Shown here piece after piece: positions 52,530 through 64,000 of a DNA stretch of 64,000 nucleotides; the first letter of the stretch is position 1; every line of letters starts with the position of its first letter. A program made the translations under genes and the position numbers. This DNA is from Microcyclospora pomicola. Lineage: Eukaryota; Ascomycota; Dothideomycetes; Capnodiales. The notes below the pieces were generated by a model, which had not been told where the DNA came from, did not search any database, and saw only the letters and a program-made list of their open reading frames with translations. The stretch is from the NCBI GenBank assembly GCA_002786065.1, contig NHNY01000036.1, positions 1-64,000 on the forward strand, read 5' to 3'.

Positions 52530-55369
52530 ATTGTATCCGGCTGGCGGCCAGGGGGCGACGGCGGGTGCGCGAACACGAGGAATCGGTCAAGGTGAGCTGG
52601 CAGACTGATTCGCTGGCCGACACGTCACGGCAGCAACGATCTTGGGCTGGCCGTGTCTAGTCTGCGGCGTCGATCCCGGCAGAGCAGTCTGATGCAGCTG
52701 TGGTGGGAATGGCGGTGCAACAAGACCGTGGGGGGACTGCAGGAGTGGAGATGCAGTGGCAGATGGGGGATAGCTTGGGCGCAAGGCCGAACCACAAGCC
52801 GGCGGATGATGTTGGACTGTACGGTGCGTGCTGCAAGGCGGAGCGGCGGTGTAACGGGCTTGGCGGCGATGTGGGAACGGGAGTTTGTGTACCGACGTGA
52901 GGCAGACCAGACCAGGGAGGTTTGACGCGGCGGTGAAGGTGCAGCAGTGGTACGGACGCTAAGGTTGGAATGTGTGAAGAACGGTCAGGGCCGGGATGCG
53001 CGACGGCGGCGATGACGAGGGCCACACGCAGGAAATTGCCGGGGATCCAGGTGGAAGATAGTATGTCGTAGTGAACACAATGTGTCTTCGTGGTGGTGAG
53101 CTGTGTGAGGTCCGTGATGGCCCGGAGGTGCTGGAGAGGTACACAGTGCGAGCACAGGACTGTAGTGACGATGACAACAACAACAACAATCACAACACTT
53201 CCCAGCACGATTTTCACAGCCGCATCGAGGCCCGACAGACGGCGAGCGCAGGAGTGGCGCGACGTTGACGACGACGACAACAACAACAACGGCGGACGTG
53301 GGCGGTCGGGGCTGAAAGAAGCGCGGCGGGCGCGCTGATTAGTGGAGAGGTGAGGTGATGGGATAAAATAAGATGCGTCACAGTAGTTGGTGTGGGAGGG
53401 TAGCGCACCACCTTACACGAGAAGAAGAAGATGCTTGGACGAGCCAGGCAGAAATGAGAGCGAATGAGAAAAATGCGCTGGGCGGAACGAGGTGTGGTTA
53501 GCTGGACGTCGCGGGGACTTTTGGGCTTTGCTTTGCTGTGCGTTGCGTTGCTTTGATTCTCGGCTGTTGGGGCGCGTTTTTTTTTAGCTTTTGCCGCGGT
53601 CGCTTGAGAGAGAGAGATGGATCGTGTAGTCGTTCTACAGGACTATTATCACCTCACTTTCGGGTGTAAAAGCTCTTGTGATATCTCACGCCTGATGATG
53701 CTGTAAATGTCTCGACATGAACGATGCAGTGAAGTGGTGTATCTAGTAAATGCACCTCACCTCCTCGATGATGATACTACACAAGAGCGCCGCCAACCCA
53801 CACTTCGCGTACCGACTCCGATCCCCATGCTAATCAGTTGGGCCGCACTGAAGTAGCAATGACATCTCTGACGGTCACTTCACTTCACTTAGAGGAGATA
53901 CGGGGGATCAACAGGTTCTGCCCCACCGCGGACTGCAATCGACGGCGATCAATGATGACACAGTTTCATTCAACGACAAGACGGAATAGTGGCTGAGTGA
54001 CAATGCTATCGAAGGGGCATCATTCTTCACTTCTTCTTTGAATGTGCCACGTGCGGAGAAGCACTTCACAGCCTGAACTCTCCGATGACTGTTCCATGTA
54101 ATCCCAACACGCAAAGATCAGCCACAGAATAAGCATGCATACCCAATTCGTTGTAAGCTCCCGTTGATGAATGTAGAGTCTTTGCGTACCTTCCCAACCC
54201 CTCGGAAGCTTTTCGCCCTCACCTAGCTGCAGACGATGCGTTGGCGACGATCCGTGGGCATGACGGTTCATCTAGTCCTGCCGTCTTCGACTCGTGTGTA
54301 GTCTGTATGAGTTGTTGTCGTCGTTGGATTGTGAATGTCCGCAGTGATGTCGACGTGCATGTTATTCAGCCTTATCGTTTCCACGCGTGAGGTCAACGCA
54401 GCCAGTGATCGCGTCGCTGTACCTGGCAGCGTCCTTGCCTCGATTAGAGACCCAATCGCCAGCTGGCTGGGGACATACAGTGCCGGCGACCAGCACCGCC
54501 GACACCGAAGACAAACTATTGCGCGACGACTGCTGGTGCGTATCCCGCGGCAAACATGGGCGACAACGTGGGTTACGCCGTCCATGTCATGTTGAGGGAT
54601 CCGATCATGACGCAGAGATCATGTCGCGGGGGTCTGCCAGCACATCCTTGTCCTTGAGCTCGAGCGGAGAAAAGCTCATCAAAAAGGCAGCCCGATCAAT
54701 GTATACATGTACCAATACAGTGGTCGCTTTCAATCACATGACAACATCAGTATGTGTAAGTAGCACGGATGTGCATATCTAGGTGGAGAGGTGATGCGTT
54801 GTTGTGGAGAAAACAGTCTTGATTGCGGCATAGCCGGACGTCCTTGACATGCAGTGTTCCTATACTGGAAGGTACACAAATCTGCACGATAGCAGGTCTA
54901 AGCTGACATGAACGGAGCTCAGACTGAGCAACGTGGAGGTAGAGGTGTGTCAAGTAATCGAAAAGAGTCCTTTCGACTTAGGCTTTGACTCGCATGCGTG
55001 TCAGACACGGTCGACCCACACCCTACTACCGTCACAACAGCTGCATTCCTTGACAACTCACATACTGGTGATCGTCAGTGTTGTCGTTGTTGATCAACAG
55101 ACTGCCGCTGGAGTGTGGTCTAGGTGGCCAGCAGACTCGGCTCGTGTAGTCGAGTATGGACCAGCAGCTCGTTAAACCTGGTTCGTTCGAGCGTCTCTGA
55201 CGGAATGGCTTTCGCAGCTCACAGCTCTGTGTTGCCATGAAGTTGAGGGTCCTCAATGCGTGAAGGTCGTATTCACTGCGCGTCGACCATGACAGAACTG
55301 TCGTCACGGTCCAGTGATGCTCTTCATTTCGAGTCGCTTACGAGACACAAAAGACTTTGATACTTGCCA
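52530..55369. other. Long gene-poor region upstream of HAP3
   Basis: 2.8 kb without a recognisable gene. It holds AAC-type microsatellites (about 53170-53200 and 53264-53292) and many GC-rich tracts near the HAP3 start. Part of it is probably a long HAP3 leader and promoter. Confidence 0.45.
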
Positions 55370-56116
55370 TCACTGCTGAACGACTTGGACGTTGTTCTTC
55401 TTCTATTCAAGAAGTCAGTACACCAGTATGCATGGTCTCAGAACAAGATGCTGACAGACCTTCCACTTCTCCATATCGTCCTGCTTAGTACGATACTGCT
55501 TGACCAGATCCTCAAGCACCTTCTTCAGACCATCGGCATTCGTCTGCAAGGCGGGCAGGACATCGCTCACGGTCCTTTCCACCAGCACTCCATTGATCAT
55601 GCGGAAACACTTTCGACCACCGGGCAACGGCGCCAAGGTTTCCAGAACGAGTCTGTATCGACATGAGGTTAGCAGGCGGGTCGAGCGGTAGCCATGTACA
55701 TAGGACAACACTCGATATGAAAGCGGCAGTTCAACAGTATACGCCACCAGGATTGTCGCAAGTGCCGCATGGGCTGGACGATCAAAAGCCATACACGTGG
55801 CGGTGAGCGAAGGTTTCGCGGAGCGAGCAGGCCGCGCATCAAAGGACTTTTCGACACCGACCCAGACCACCTTGGCGGTGACCCACCGACAGTATGACGA
55901 TGTGATGGTGGAAAAGTTGGAAAGTCACGTACTTGTGTTCTTCAGCTTCTTGCTCGACGTCGCCAATCTTCGAAGCGATGGCTTGAAGGGTATCCTTGTA
56001 GTTGGAATACTGTACTTGCAGTTCTGAAACAGACTTAGCCGACTATTCTGACAGCACTTCTGGATATTGCACTTACCTTGCTGCTTTTTTGCAGACACCA
56101 TCTGTTGTTGTGACAT
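55370..56116 (-). CDS. GIM4: Prefoldin subunit 2
   Basis: Four exons on the minus strand: 56116-56077, 56023-55933, 55652-55460 and 55402-55370, joining to 118 aa. Prefoldin subunit 2 (beta class) is one of six subunits that pass actin and tubulin to the CCT chaperonin. The product is a helical hairpin: ELQVQYSNYKDTLQAIASKI, the beta hairpin LVLETLAPLPGGRKCFRMIN and GVLVERTVSDVLPALQTN, then the second helix KKVLEDLVKQYRTKQDDMEK. The final 33-nt exon encodes KKNNVQVVQQ. The gene is divergent from CMC2 with 222 bp between starts. Confidence 0.94.
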
Positions 56117-56338
56117 GTTTGGCAATTACTTCACGGCAGAAATGGTTGACCTTATTGTACTCATTCAAAGGTATGGACGGAGCTGCGAAGCCTCTCACGT
56201 GACGGACGTGATGATCCGCGCTGCATGTGATGACCTCAACTTCATGTACTGGTGAAAGAAATCCATATTCGCCATCATCTCCGAAGCTATACTGTAAAGA
56301 CACGGAGAAGCTCCTGTAAACGCCGGAATCCATCAATC

Positions 56339-56637
56339 ATGCATCCCCATCTCCACACCAAAGACAATACAGGTACTTCACCACCATTCCATTCAGCACC
56401 TGGAGAACAGCTTCTAACCACGACCCAGGCTGCGAAGAAGTCATGACCGCACTCGACGAATGCCATGCGCGCGGCTTTCTCTGGAAATCCATGGGCATGT
56501 GCAGCGGCATCAAGACCCAGGTGAACAAATGTCTGCGCGCCGAACGACTCGAACGAACGGCGAAGAATCGCGAGGTTGCCCGGGAGAAGAGGAAGAAGGC
56601 CGAGGCGCTCTGGGCGGAGATTGATGCGAACTCGTGA
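56339..56637 (+). CDS. CMC2: COX assembly mitochondrial protein 2 (twin CX9C)
   Basis: Exons are 56339-56372 and 56429-56637, joining to 80 aa. Cmc2 is a small intermembrane-space protein imported by Mia40 and needed for cytochrome c oxidase assembly. The start MHPHLHTKDN is diagnostic. The twin CX9C pairs are intact: CEEVMTALDEC and CSGIKTQVNKC. A charged helix follows (RAERLERTAKNREVAREKRK). The first Cys codon comes just after the intron, so the ORF beginning at 56443 alone misses it. Confidence 0.95.
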
Positions 56638-57952
56638 AAGATTCGTTGTTGAGGCTGGGTAGTGAGCTTATGAGAGAGCAGCGACGCAAGCCGCGGGAAA
56701 GAGGTGTGGCGCTGCTGAAACGCAGAGCTTACACGGTGTGGAAGAAGCAGAGGATGGTTTCGCCTTGCCTCTCCACAATATGTCCAGGCGCATATGAGTT
56801 TGTCACCCATCGCGCCGATGGCCGCGATGCCTGGTACCCTGCACGATGGGATAGTTGCTGAAGAGGCTATGATGACTGCGCGATACTCGAAGTGTGGAAT
56901 GCCGGGTCCACTTCACGGCGCAGTGTAGAAGGAAAATGGAGATCTTCAGAACGAAGGGGCAGCTGCATGCTTACGGGACATGAGAGGGATGGTCAATAAA
57001 AGAAAGAAAGAACACTGCGATGATCCTAGCAAGTGGGAGCCTGGCTATACTAGGGACGCCTTTTTGACATCTAACTCAATATATTGGATAATGCTTGGAC
57101 TCAATGGTCGAAGACTCTTACTGCATACATCTCGTCCCGCACTTTGAAACACATTCTATTGCCTGCGCTACAGTAATCAAGCCTGTTGTGTCTAAGGAGG
57201 GACAAAGCTCTTGAGATAAATGCCTCTTCCACGCCCACCGGTATCGAGATATTCTCCCTTAACCTCCTGCTACTTCCACCTCGAATCAGAAGCAGTCATT
57301 GCTATCATGACTTCTCAACTGCCCAACTTTTACGTCTTTATCTGCCTCTCGAGTTACGGATGTAGATCTATCACCACGTCCTCCACTCCGCTCACTTCCT
57401 CCAGGACAGCCGGGCTCTTATATGTCAAGAACCGGCTCCGCTACGAATCGCTAGATAACTTCTGCGATCTGGACACCATGATCAATATGGCGATGCCGGC
57501 TTTTTGAAACCGTAGGGTCTGTCGAAGAAGCATTTGAGGGTCATCGCAAGTACCCAGCTATACCGTGATCGCAACCATACCGAATGGGGCTCGCGCGATT
57601 GCAGCGCCTAACTTTCAATTGCCATCTGCAGACATCCTCCGAACGGTATTTGAATCTCCGGGCAAGAAAGTCAAAGGGGTATTGACAGCAGAGATGGAGT
57701 GTACCACTGAAGAACGGAGGCCGGCCCATGCCAATGGTGAATTATGCCCTGAAGCATCAAGAGGCTCGTAGTGTGGCAGATCGCACATGAGCAGGGACAT
57801 GTCGCGTGTCTGAATATCCGTTTCCGGCATTACAGTCTGATGGCGAGACGATCAGAGAAGTCCGGTATTAAGACCACAGTACCCAAGTCCATGAGCAATT
57901 GTGCGGTCTCAATCAACGTGCATGGGAGTCATGCTTGAGCCCTTGAGGACCG
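56638..57952. other. Intergenic region without recognised genes
   Basis: About 1.3 kb. A short open frame at 57220-57507 (95 aa) has no recognised family. No tRNA or strong repeat was seen. Confidence 0.45.
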
Positions 57953-58714
57953 TCAATCGATATCCATGCTATCCTCTTCATCATGTTCCCTGCTCTTCTC
58001 CAGGTAACCACTGGTGTAGCCATGTGCAGTCTCGACCGGCACGTGTCCATCACCAAACTCATATCGTCTACTCATATCATGCTGACGCGCCTCTTCTGCC
58101 GCTTTGTCCTGCGCACGATGTCGAGCCTCGAGGATGGCTCTACGCACCGAGTCTCGCTCGTCTTGTGCTGTCAGGAGCTTAGGCACGCTGTACAGCACCA
58201 ACTCTTGATTTCGATGCTCATCGTCCTTCTTCTCAGTCAGGATATGTTTGGGGATGCGATTGAGTCGTTTCTCGATGTCCGGTAGAAAGATCAAGCGCTC
58301 TTCGTCTGACTCGACATCGGCAAGCTCTTCGTCGAGGTTATGGATGAAGACGCGATCGCGTGTTTCCTCCACATGCATCAGGTCATCTGATCCGACCATG
58401 GGTGTGCCAGAAGTCCCGCGGTGAGTCGATCCATCGGGAGGGTATGCCTTGAGACGGTTGCTGGAAACGGGAATGTAGTAACTGCTGTTCGTATGCGCGT
58501 CCGCATTGTCATTTCCGCCTATGCGATAATTAGCATGCTGGTATGCCACAGTCGTCAAGGATCGTTGTCGCGCACCCAAGTTCAGTAAATTGAATCTCTT
58601 GTGGAATCTTTCCTGGTCGCCAATTGAGTCATGGCTCGCTGGTCGCTTTCCTAGAACTTTGCGGTTCACTCCTCCCCCTCCAACTTCACCATCATTTACC
58701 GACGGCGTTCCCAT
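57953..58714 (-). CDS. Uncharacterised acidic fungal protein
   Basis: Exons on the minus strand are 58714-58576 and 58518-57953, joining to 234 aa. The 57-nt intron (GTGCGC...CATAG, with GCTAATT) is in frame and open, so an unspliced 253-aa form is also possible. The central block DRVFIHNLDEELADVESDEE followed by RLIFLPDIEKRLNRIPKHIL and ELVLYSVPKLLT looks conserved among filamentous ascomycetes, but I know no function. The C-terminus is helical, charged and ends EEDSMDID. A basic GKRPASHD near the start could be a nuclear signal. It shares a 131-bp promoter with alanyl-tRNA synthetase. Confidence 0.72.
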   Translation of the reverse strand: MGTPSVNDGEVGGGGVNRKVLGKRPASHDSIGDQERFHKRFNLLNLGARQRSLTTVAYQHANYRIGGNDNADAHTNSSYYIPVSSNRLKAYPPDGSTHRGTSGTPMVGSDDLMHVEETRDRVFIHNLDEELADVESDEERLIFLPDIEKRLNRIPKHILTEKKDDEHRNQELVLYSVPKLLTAQDERDSVRRAILEARHRAQDKAAEEARQHDMSRRYEFGDGHVPVETAHGYTSGYLEKSREHDEEDSMDID

Positions 58715-58845
58715 CACTATTCACAGCCACGCGCATATCTAGCTCTGTGGGCAAGAGTTCTGAATACCACTCGAGACGAGATCTGTGCGAGAACATCAAC
58801 AACTACGTGAGATAGACTTGGGTGAGGACGTCAGGTGCAAGTTGT

Positions 58846-61800
58846 ATGTTCGTGCGGAGGTTGCCCTCGAAACTTCCACCACCAAGCCGCCACACTTTGC
58901 ACAATCACTTTTGGCATTCTATCAAATACACCCCGCGACACTACAGGATGGCCTCCACGACAGGCCAGGAGCCTGAGTGGGTAAGTGAAAGGTCGGATTC
59001 TACTGGATGCATACATGATAGCTAAGTGTACTGTAGACGGCACTCAAAGTGCGCTCCACTTTCATCGAGTTCTTCAAAGCTAGAGGCCATACTTTTGTCC
59101 CTTCTGGCTCTGTAGTTCCTCTCTCGGATCCGACGCTTCTCTTCACCAATGCTGGAATGAACCAATACAAATCGATCTTTCTCGGTACGGTCGATCCAAG
59201 TTCCGATTTCGCTTCCCTCAAGCGTGCTGTCAACTCGCAGAAATGTATCCGTGCGGGAGGCAAGCACAACGATCTAGACGATGTCGGAAAGGACAGCTAC
59301 CATCACACGTTTTTCGAGATGTTGGGTAACTGGTCTTTTGGGGACTACTTCAAGGAGGAAACCATTCACTATTCTTGGGAGCTACTCACCAAAACTTACG
59401 GGATTGATCCTGATCGGTTGTATGTGACATACTTCGAGGGTAAGCCAGACGTGGGACTCGAGCCAGATAACGAGGCGAAGGCGATCTGGAAGGCTGTCGG
59501 TGTGCCAGAAGATCACATCCTCCCCGGCAACATGAAAGACAATTTCTGGGAGATGGGAGATCAAGGCCCTTGTGGACCGTGTTCAGAGATCCACTACGAT
59601 CGCATTGGAGGACGTAATGCTGCTCATCTGGTCAATCAAGACGATCCGAATGTGCTAGAAATCTGGAACAACGTGTTTATCCAATACAACCGGGAGCCGG
59701 ACCGAAGCTTAAAGTCGTTGCCAAACAAACACATCGACACTGGTATGGGCTTCGAGCGACTGGTTTCCGTTCTGCAGAACAAGCTTTCGAATTATGACAC
59801 AGATGTCTTCACACCACTTTTCGACAAGATCAAGGAGCTGACTGGCGCCCGTGAGTACCGCGGCGCGTTTGGCGATGAGGATGCAGATGGTGTGGACACT
59901 GCGTATCGTGTGGTCGCCGACCATGTCCGTCTGCTCACCTTTGCTATCTCAGATGGCGGCGTTCCCAACAACGTCGGCAGAGGGTATGTTGTTCGTCGTG
60001 TGCTGAGACGTGGTGCTCGCTATGCGCGCAAGTATTTCAACGTTGAGATTGGGGACTTCTTCTCTAAGATTGTACCTGCTCTTGTGTCTCAGATGGGAGA
60101 GATGTTCCCTGAGATCAGGAAGAAGGAGGCAGAGGTCAAGGACATCCTCAATGAGGAAGAAATTAGTTTCGCCAAAACTCTAGATCGAGGTGAAGCCATG
60201 TTTGAGAAGTTTGCCGCAAAATGCAAAGCCTCGGGATCCAAGACTTTGGAGGGCGCAGATGTCTGGAGGTTATACGACACTTATGGATTCCCGGAAGATC
60301 TGACACGACTGATGGCTGAGGAGAGAGGACTCGAGATCAACGACGAAGACGTAAGAGCCGCGCAGGAAAAGGCTCGTGAAGCCAGTAAAGGCGAGAAAAA
60401 GGCTGGGGCTGAGCTTGTGAAGTTGAACGTGCACGACATCAACACACTCGAGAAGATGCCGAACGTGTCCAAAACAGACGATTCACCAAAGTTCCAACGC
60501 GAGAACATAAACGGCAAGATTGCTGCGATATACCACGGCGGCAAATTCCTAGAGGCTACAAGTAAAGTCCCTGAAGGAGAGCAACTCGGTGTCATACTCG
60601 ATCGCACAAACTTCTATGCCGAGCAAGGTGGTCAAGAAAATGATACTGGTCGTATCCTGATTGATGGAGAGGCCGAGATCGATGTGCAGAATGTGCAAGT
60701 CTATGGTGGCTTCGTCATGCACACAGGTTATATGAACTACGGGTCACTCAAGGTTGGCGACACGGTTCTGTGCGAGTTTGACGAGCTAAGACGGCAGCCG
60801 ATCCGCAACAACCACACAGGAACACACATCCTCAACTTTGCTTTACGAGAGGTTCTTGGTGATGATGTCAACCAGAGAGGTTCCCTCGTAGCGCCAGAAA
60901 AATTAAGATTCGACTTTAGCCACAAAGCTGGCTGCAATGATGCAGAGCTCGCCAAGATCGAGGAGCTCAGCACCAGTTACATCAGGCAAAACAGTGAAGT
61001 CTACGCAGTCGACGTGCCACTTGCCACTGCACGAGAGATTGAAGGTGTGCGTGCTGTGTTTGGTGAGACATACCCAGACCCTGTCCGCGTCGTCAGTATT
61101 GGTGTTCCCGTGGAGGAACTTCTCGAGGACGTCAAGCGTCCAGAGTGGCGCAACGTCTCGGTCGAGTTCTGCGGTGGTACCCACGTTAAGAACACGACCG
61201 AGATCAAAGACTTGGTCATCCTCGAAGAGAACGGGATCGCGAAGGGAATTCGTCGCATTGTTGCCGTGACGGGAACCACCGCTCATGAGGTCCAGCGTGT
61301 TGGTCAAGAATGGAATGACAAGGCCACGCAACTTGAGAAGATGTCCTACGGCGCGGAAAAGGAGACCAAGACCAAGGAATGGCAGCATGAATTGGGCAGA
61401 GCGGAGATCTCTGCTCTTACCAAAACCTCGCTCCGCGATCGTTTCGCCAAGATCGTCAAAGAGAACCTTGACCACCAAAAGGCCGCCCAGAAAGCCGAGA
61501 ACAAACAAGTCATGGATGCAATCACACAGCACTTCGAATCGAACAAAGATGCGCAGACACTTGTCCTCAGCGTCCCCATCTCTGCGAACTCCAAAGCAGT
61601 ACAGGAAGCTATCAAGACCATCAGCTCCAAGCAGAAGGACAAGACTGTCTACTTGCTCGGAAAGGCCGACGACAAGGTCGTGCACGGCTGCTTTGTTTCG
61701 AGCGAAGCACAGGGCAAGGGCGCCGATGCGTCGAAATGGGCAGGCGAGGTCGCCAGCTTACTCGGTGGTAAAGCAGGTGGCAAGGGAGCGACGTGCGTCG

Positions 61801-61877
61801 GCCAAGGGACAGAGACGTCAAAGGTCGATGAGGCTGTCGAAGCTGCGAGGAAGTATCTGCAAGGCTTGAGCTTGTGA
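58846..61877 (+). CDS. ALA1: Alanyl-tRNA synthetase, probably dual cytosolic/mitochondrial
   Basis: Exon 1 ends at 58980 and exon 2 is 59037-61877. The cytosolic start is ATG 58948 (957 aa, [11 protein letters not shown]...). An in-frame ATG at 58846 adds 34 residues ([20 protein letters not shown] and 14 more) rich in Arg, His and Ser with no acidic residue: a mitochondrial presequence by composition. One gene serving both compartments by alternative starts is known in yeast ALA1. Class II motifs are visible in the aminoacylation core ([46 protein letters not shown]). The editing domain zinc site is present as [13 protein letters not shown] and CGGTHVKNT. The C-terminal C-Ala domain follows. 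Confidence 0.96.
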
Positions 61878-62499
61878 ATAAATCGCTGCATGAGCCGGCG
61901 CATTTCTGGTATCTAGTCCCGGTTCGGCAGAGCAGGGTGTCAGCGCGGCCGCAGATTATCTTCATGCGGATCACATGCAGTCGACTGAGTGCTGGATGTT
62001 CTTGCGATGGATGGCTGTAGCTATAGTGGTTCGGCAGACAAGGTAGGTAGGTAGGTGTAAGGTCTCCAGCTAGGACAGGCTTGATCGTCTCGTACGTTCT
62101 TTTCTCGAATGCGGTTCATTTGAGTACATCTGTCTAGATCAACCACCATATCGTACGATCCTGACATCTACTTGGCAGTTCTTTCAGAGCAGACAGAGAG
62201 GTACTGTGACAGTCTTATTCATGAAGTGAGAGACAGCCAGGAGGCATACTGTACTCACTACGGCTGCTAGGGTTAATAGCCGACGTGGGGTTGAACTTAC
62301 CAACCACGGCTCCACCACGACGCTGATACTTCGGTATTTGTGCTTCGTTCCACACACCGGACAGCACGATGTCCTACTTAACATTGGCTATGAGAAAGGA
62401 GATCTTATGAGGAGATGCAAGGGCGCTGATTGTGTGCTTTGGAAGTGCAGTGGAAAGTTCATTAATTGCAATGTTTTGAATACTGGTATCTCGATGCTT
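61878..62499. other. Convergent intergenic region, ALA1 / ERG10
   Basis: 3' ends of both genes. It contains a short GGTA repeat (GTAGGTAGGTAGGTG near 62043). No gene is seen. Confidence 0.5.

Positions 62500-64000
<1,501 letters not shown>

Overview
The window is nuclear DNA of a filamentous ascomycete. Genes carry short GT-AG introns of about 50-90 nt with CTAAC/CTGAC-like branch sites. The gene set is typical of Pezizomycotina: SSB-type Hsp70, Hap3, Orc3, Rtc4, Ntr2, a YAT-type permease and a Ctr copper transporter. Repeats show a CpA-to-TpA (RIP-like) decay pattern. A dothideomycete is my best guess, but that is inference from overall style, not proof.

Region 1 (1-2.6 kb) holds two intact, tandem, divergent histone H3-type genes. 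The first (213-741) has the two-residue longer loop 1 and reduced tail typical of CENP-A. The second (1605-2283) keeps an H3-like KSTGGK tail behind a novel N-terminal extension and followed by a novel linker. Fifteen copies of a 10-bp CCAAT-type word, TGCCAATCAC, surround the second gene. They come as doublets or a triplet spaced 10-12 bp, all forward upstream of the gene and all reversed in intron 1 and downstream.

Region 2 (2.6-12.9 kb) is an AT-shifted transposon island. A broken Ty3/gypsy chromovirus-type LTR element (3001-9606, 5-bp target duplication TATAA) sits inside older, unidentified, heavily decayed sequence that runs on to the microsatellites near 12.4-12.7 kb.

Region 3 (12.9-23 kb) is dense core genome: sorting nexin Snx4/Atg24, a DUF4336 protein sharing a divergent promoter with COQ6, a CDP-alcohol phosphotransferase (ethanolamine/choline) and the ribosome-associated Hsp70 SSB1 (8 exons).

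Region 4 (23-30 kb) is looser. It has tandem and dispersed copies of a decayed repeat family, a SNF2-helicase relic, a 73-bp tandem array and a divergent pair of uncharacterised genes.

Region 5 (30-48.3 kb) is core again: Ctr copper transporter, ORC3, an amino-acid permease with a GC-AG intron, an intron-bearing tRNA-Asn, RTC4, mitochondrial ribosomal protein mL53, a Trp-rich GPI-type wall protein, a DsbA-fold protein, an MLH2/PMS1-type MutL homologue and the spliceosome-disassembly factor NTR2.

Region 6 (48.3-64 kb) opens with repeats and a tRNA-Lys-like gene whose T stem is split by a 56-bp GT...AG insert. An uninterrupted copy of the same 3' half lies 430 bp away, behind a long hairpin. 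Then come HAP3, prefoldin subunit 2, CMC2, an uncharacterised acidic protein, alanyl-tRNA synthetase with an in-frame mitochondrial-type leader, and acetyl-CoA acetyltransferase (ERG10).

Most genes are housekeeping and sit in divergent or convergent pairs. The unusual material is the H3-variant pair with its CCAAT array and the split tRNA locus. All exon models were made by hand from splice consensus, reading phase and remembered family sequences. No search or alignment was run.
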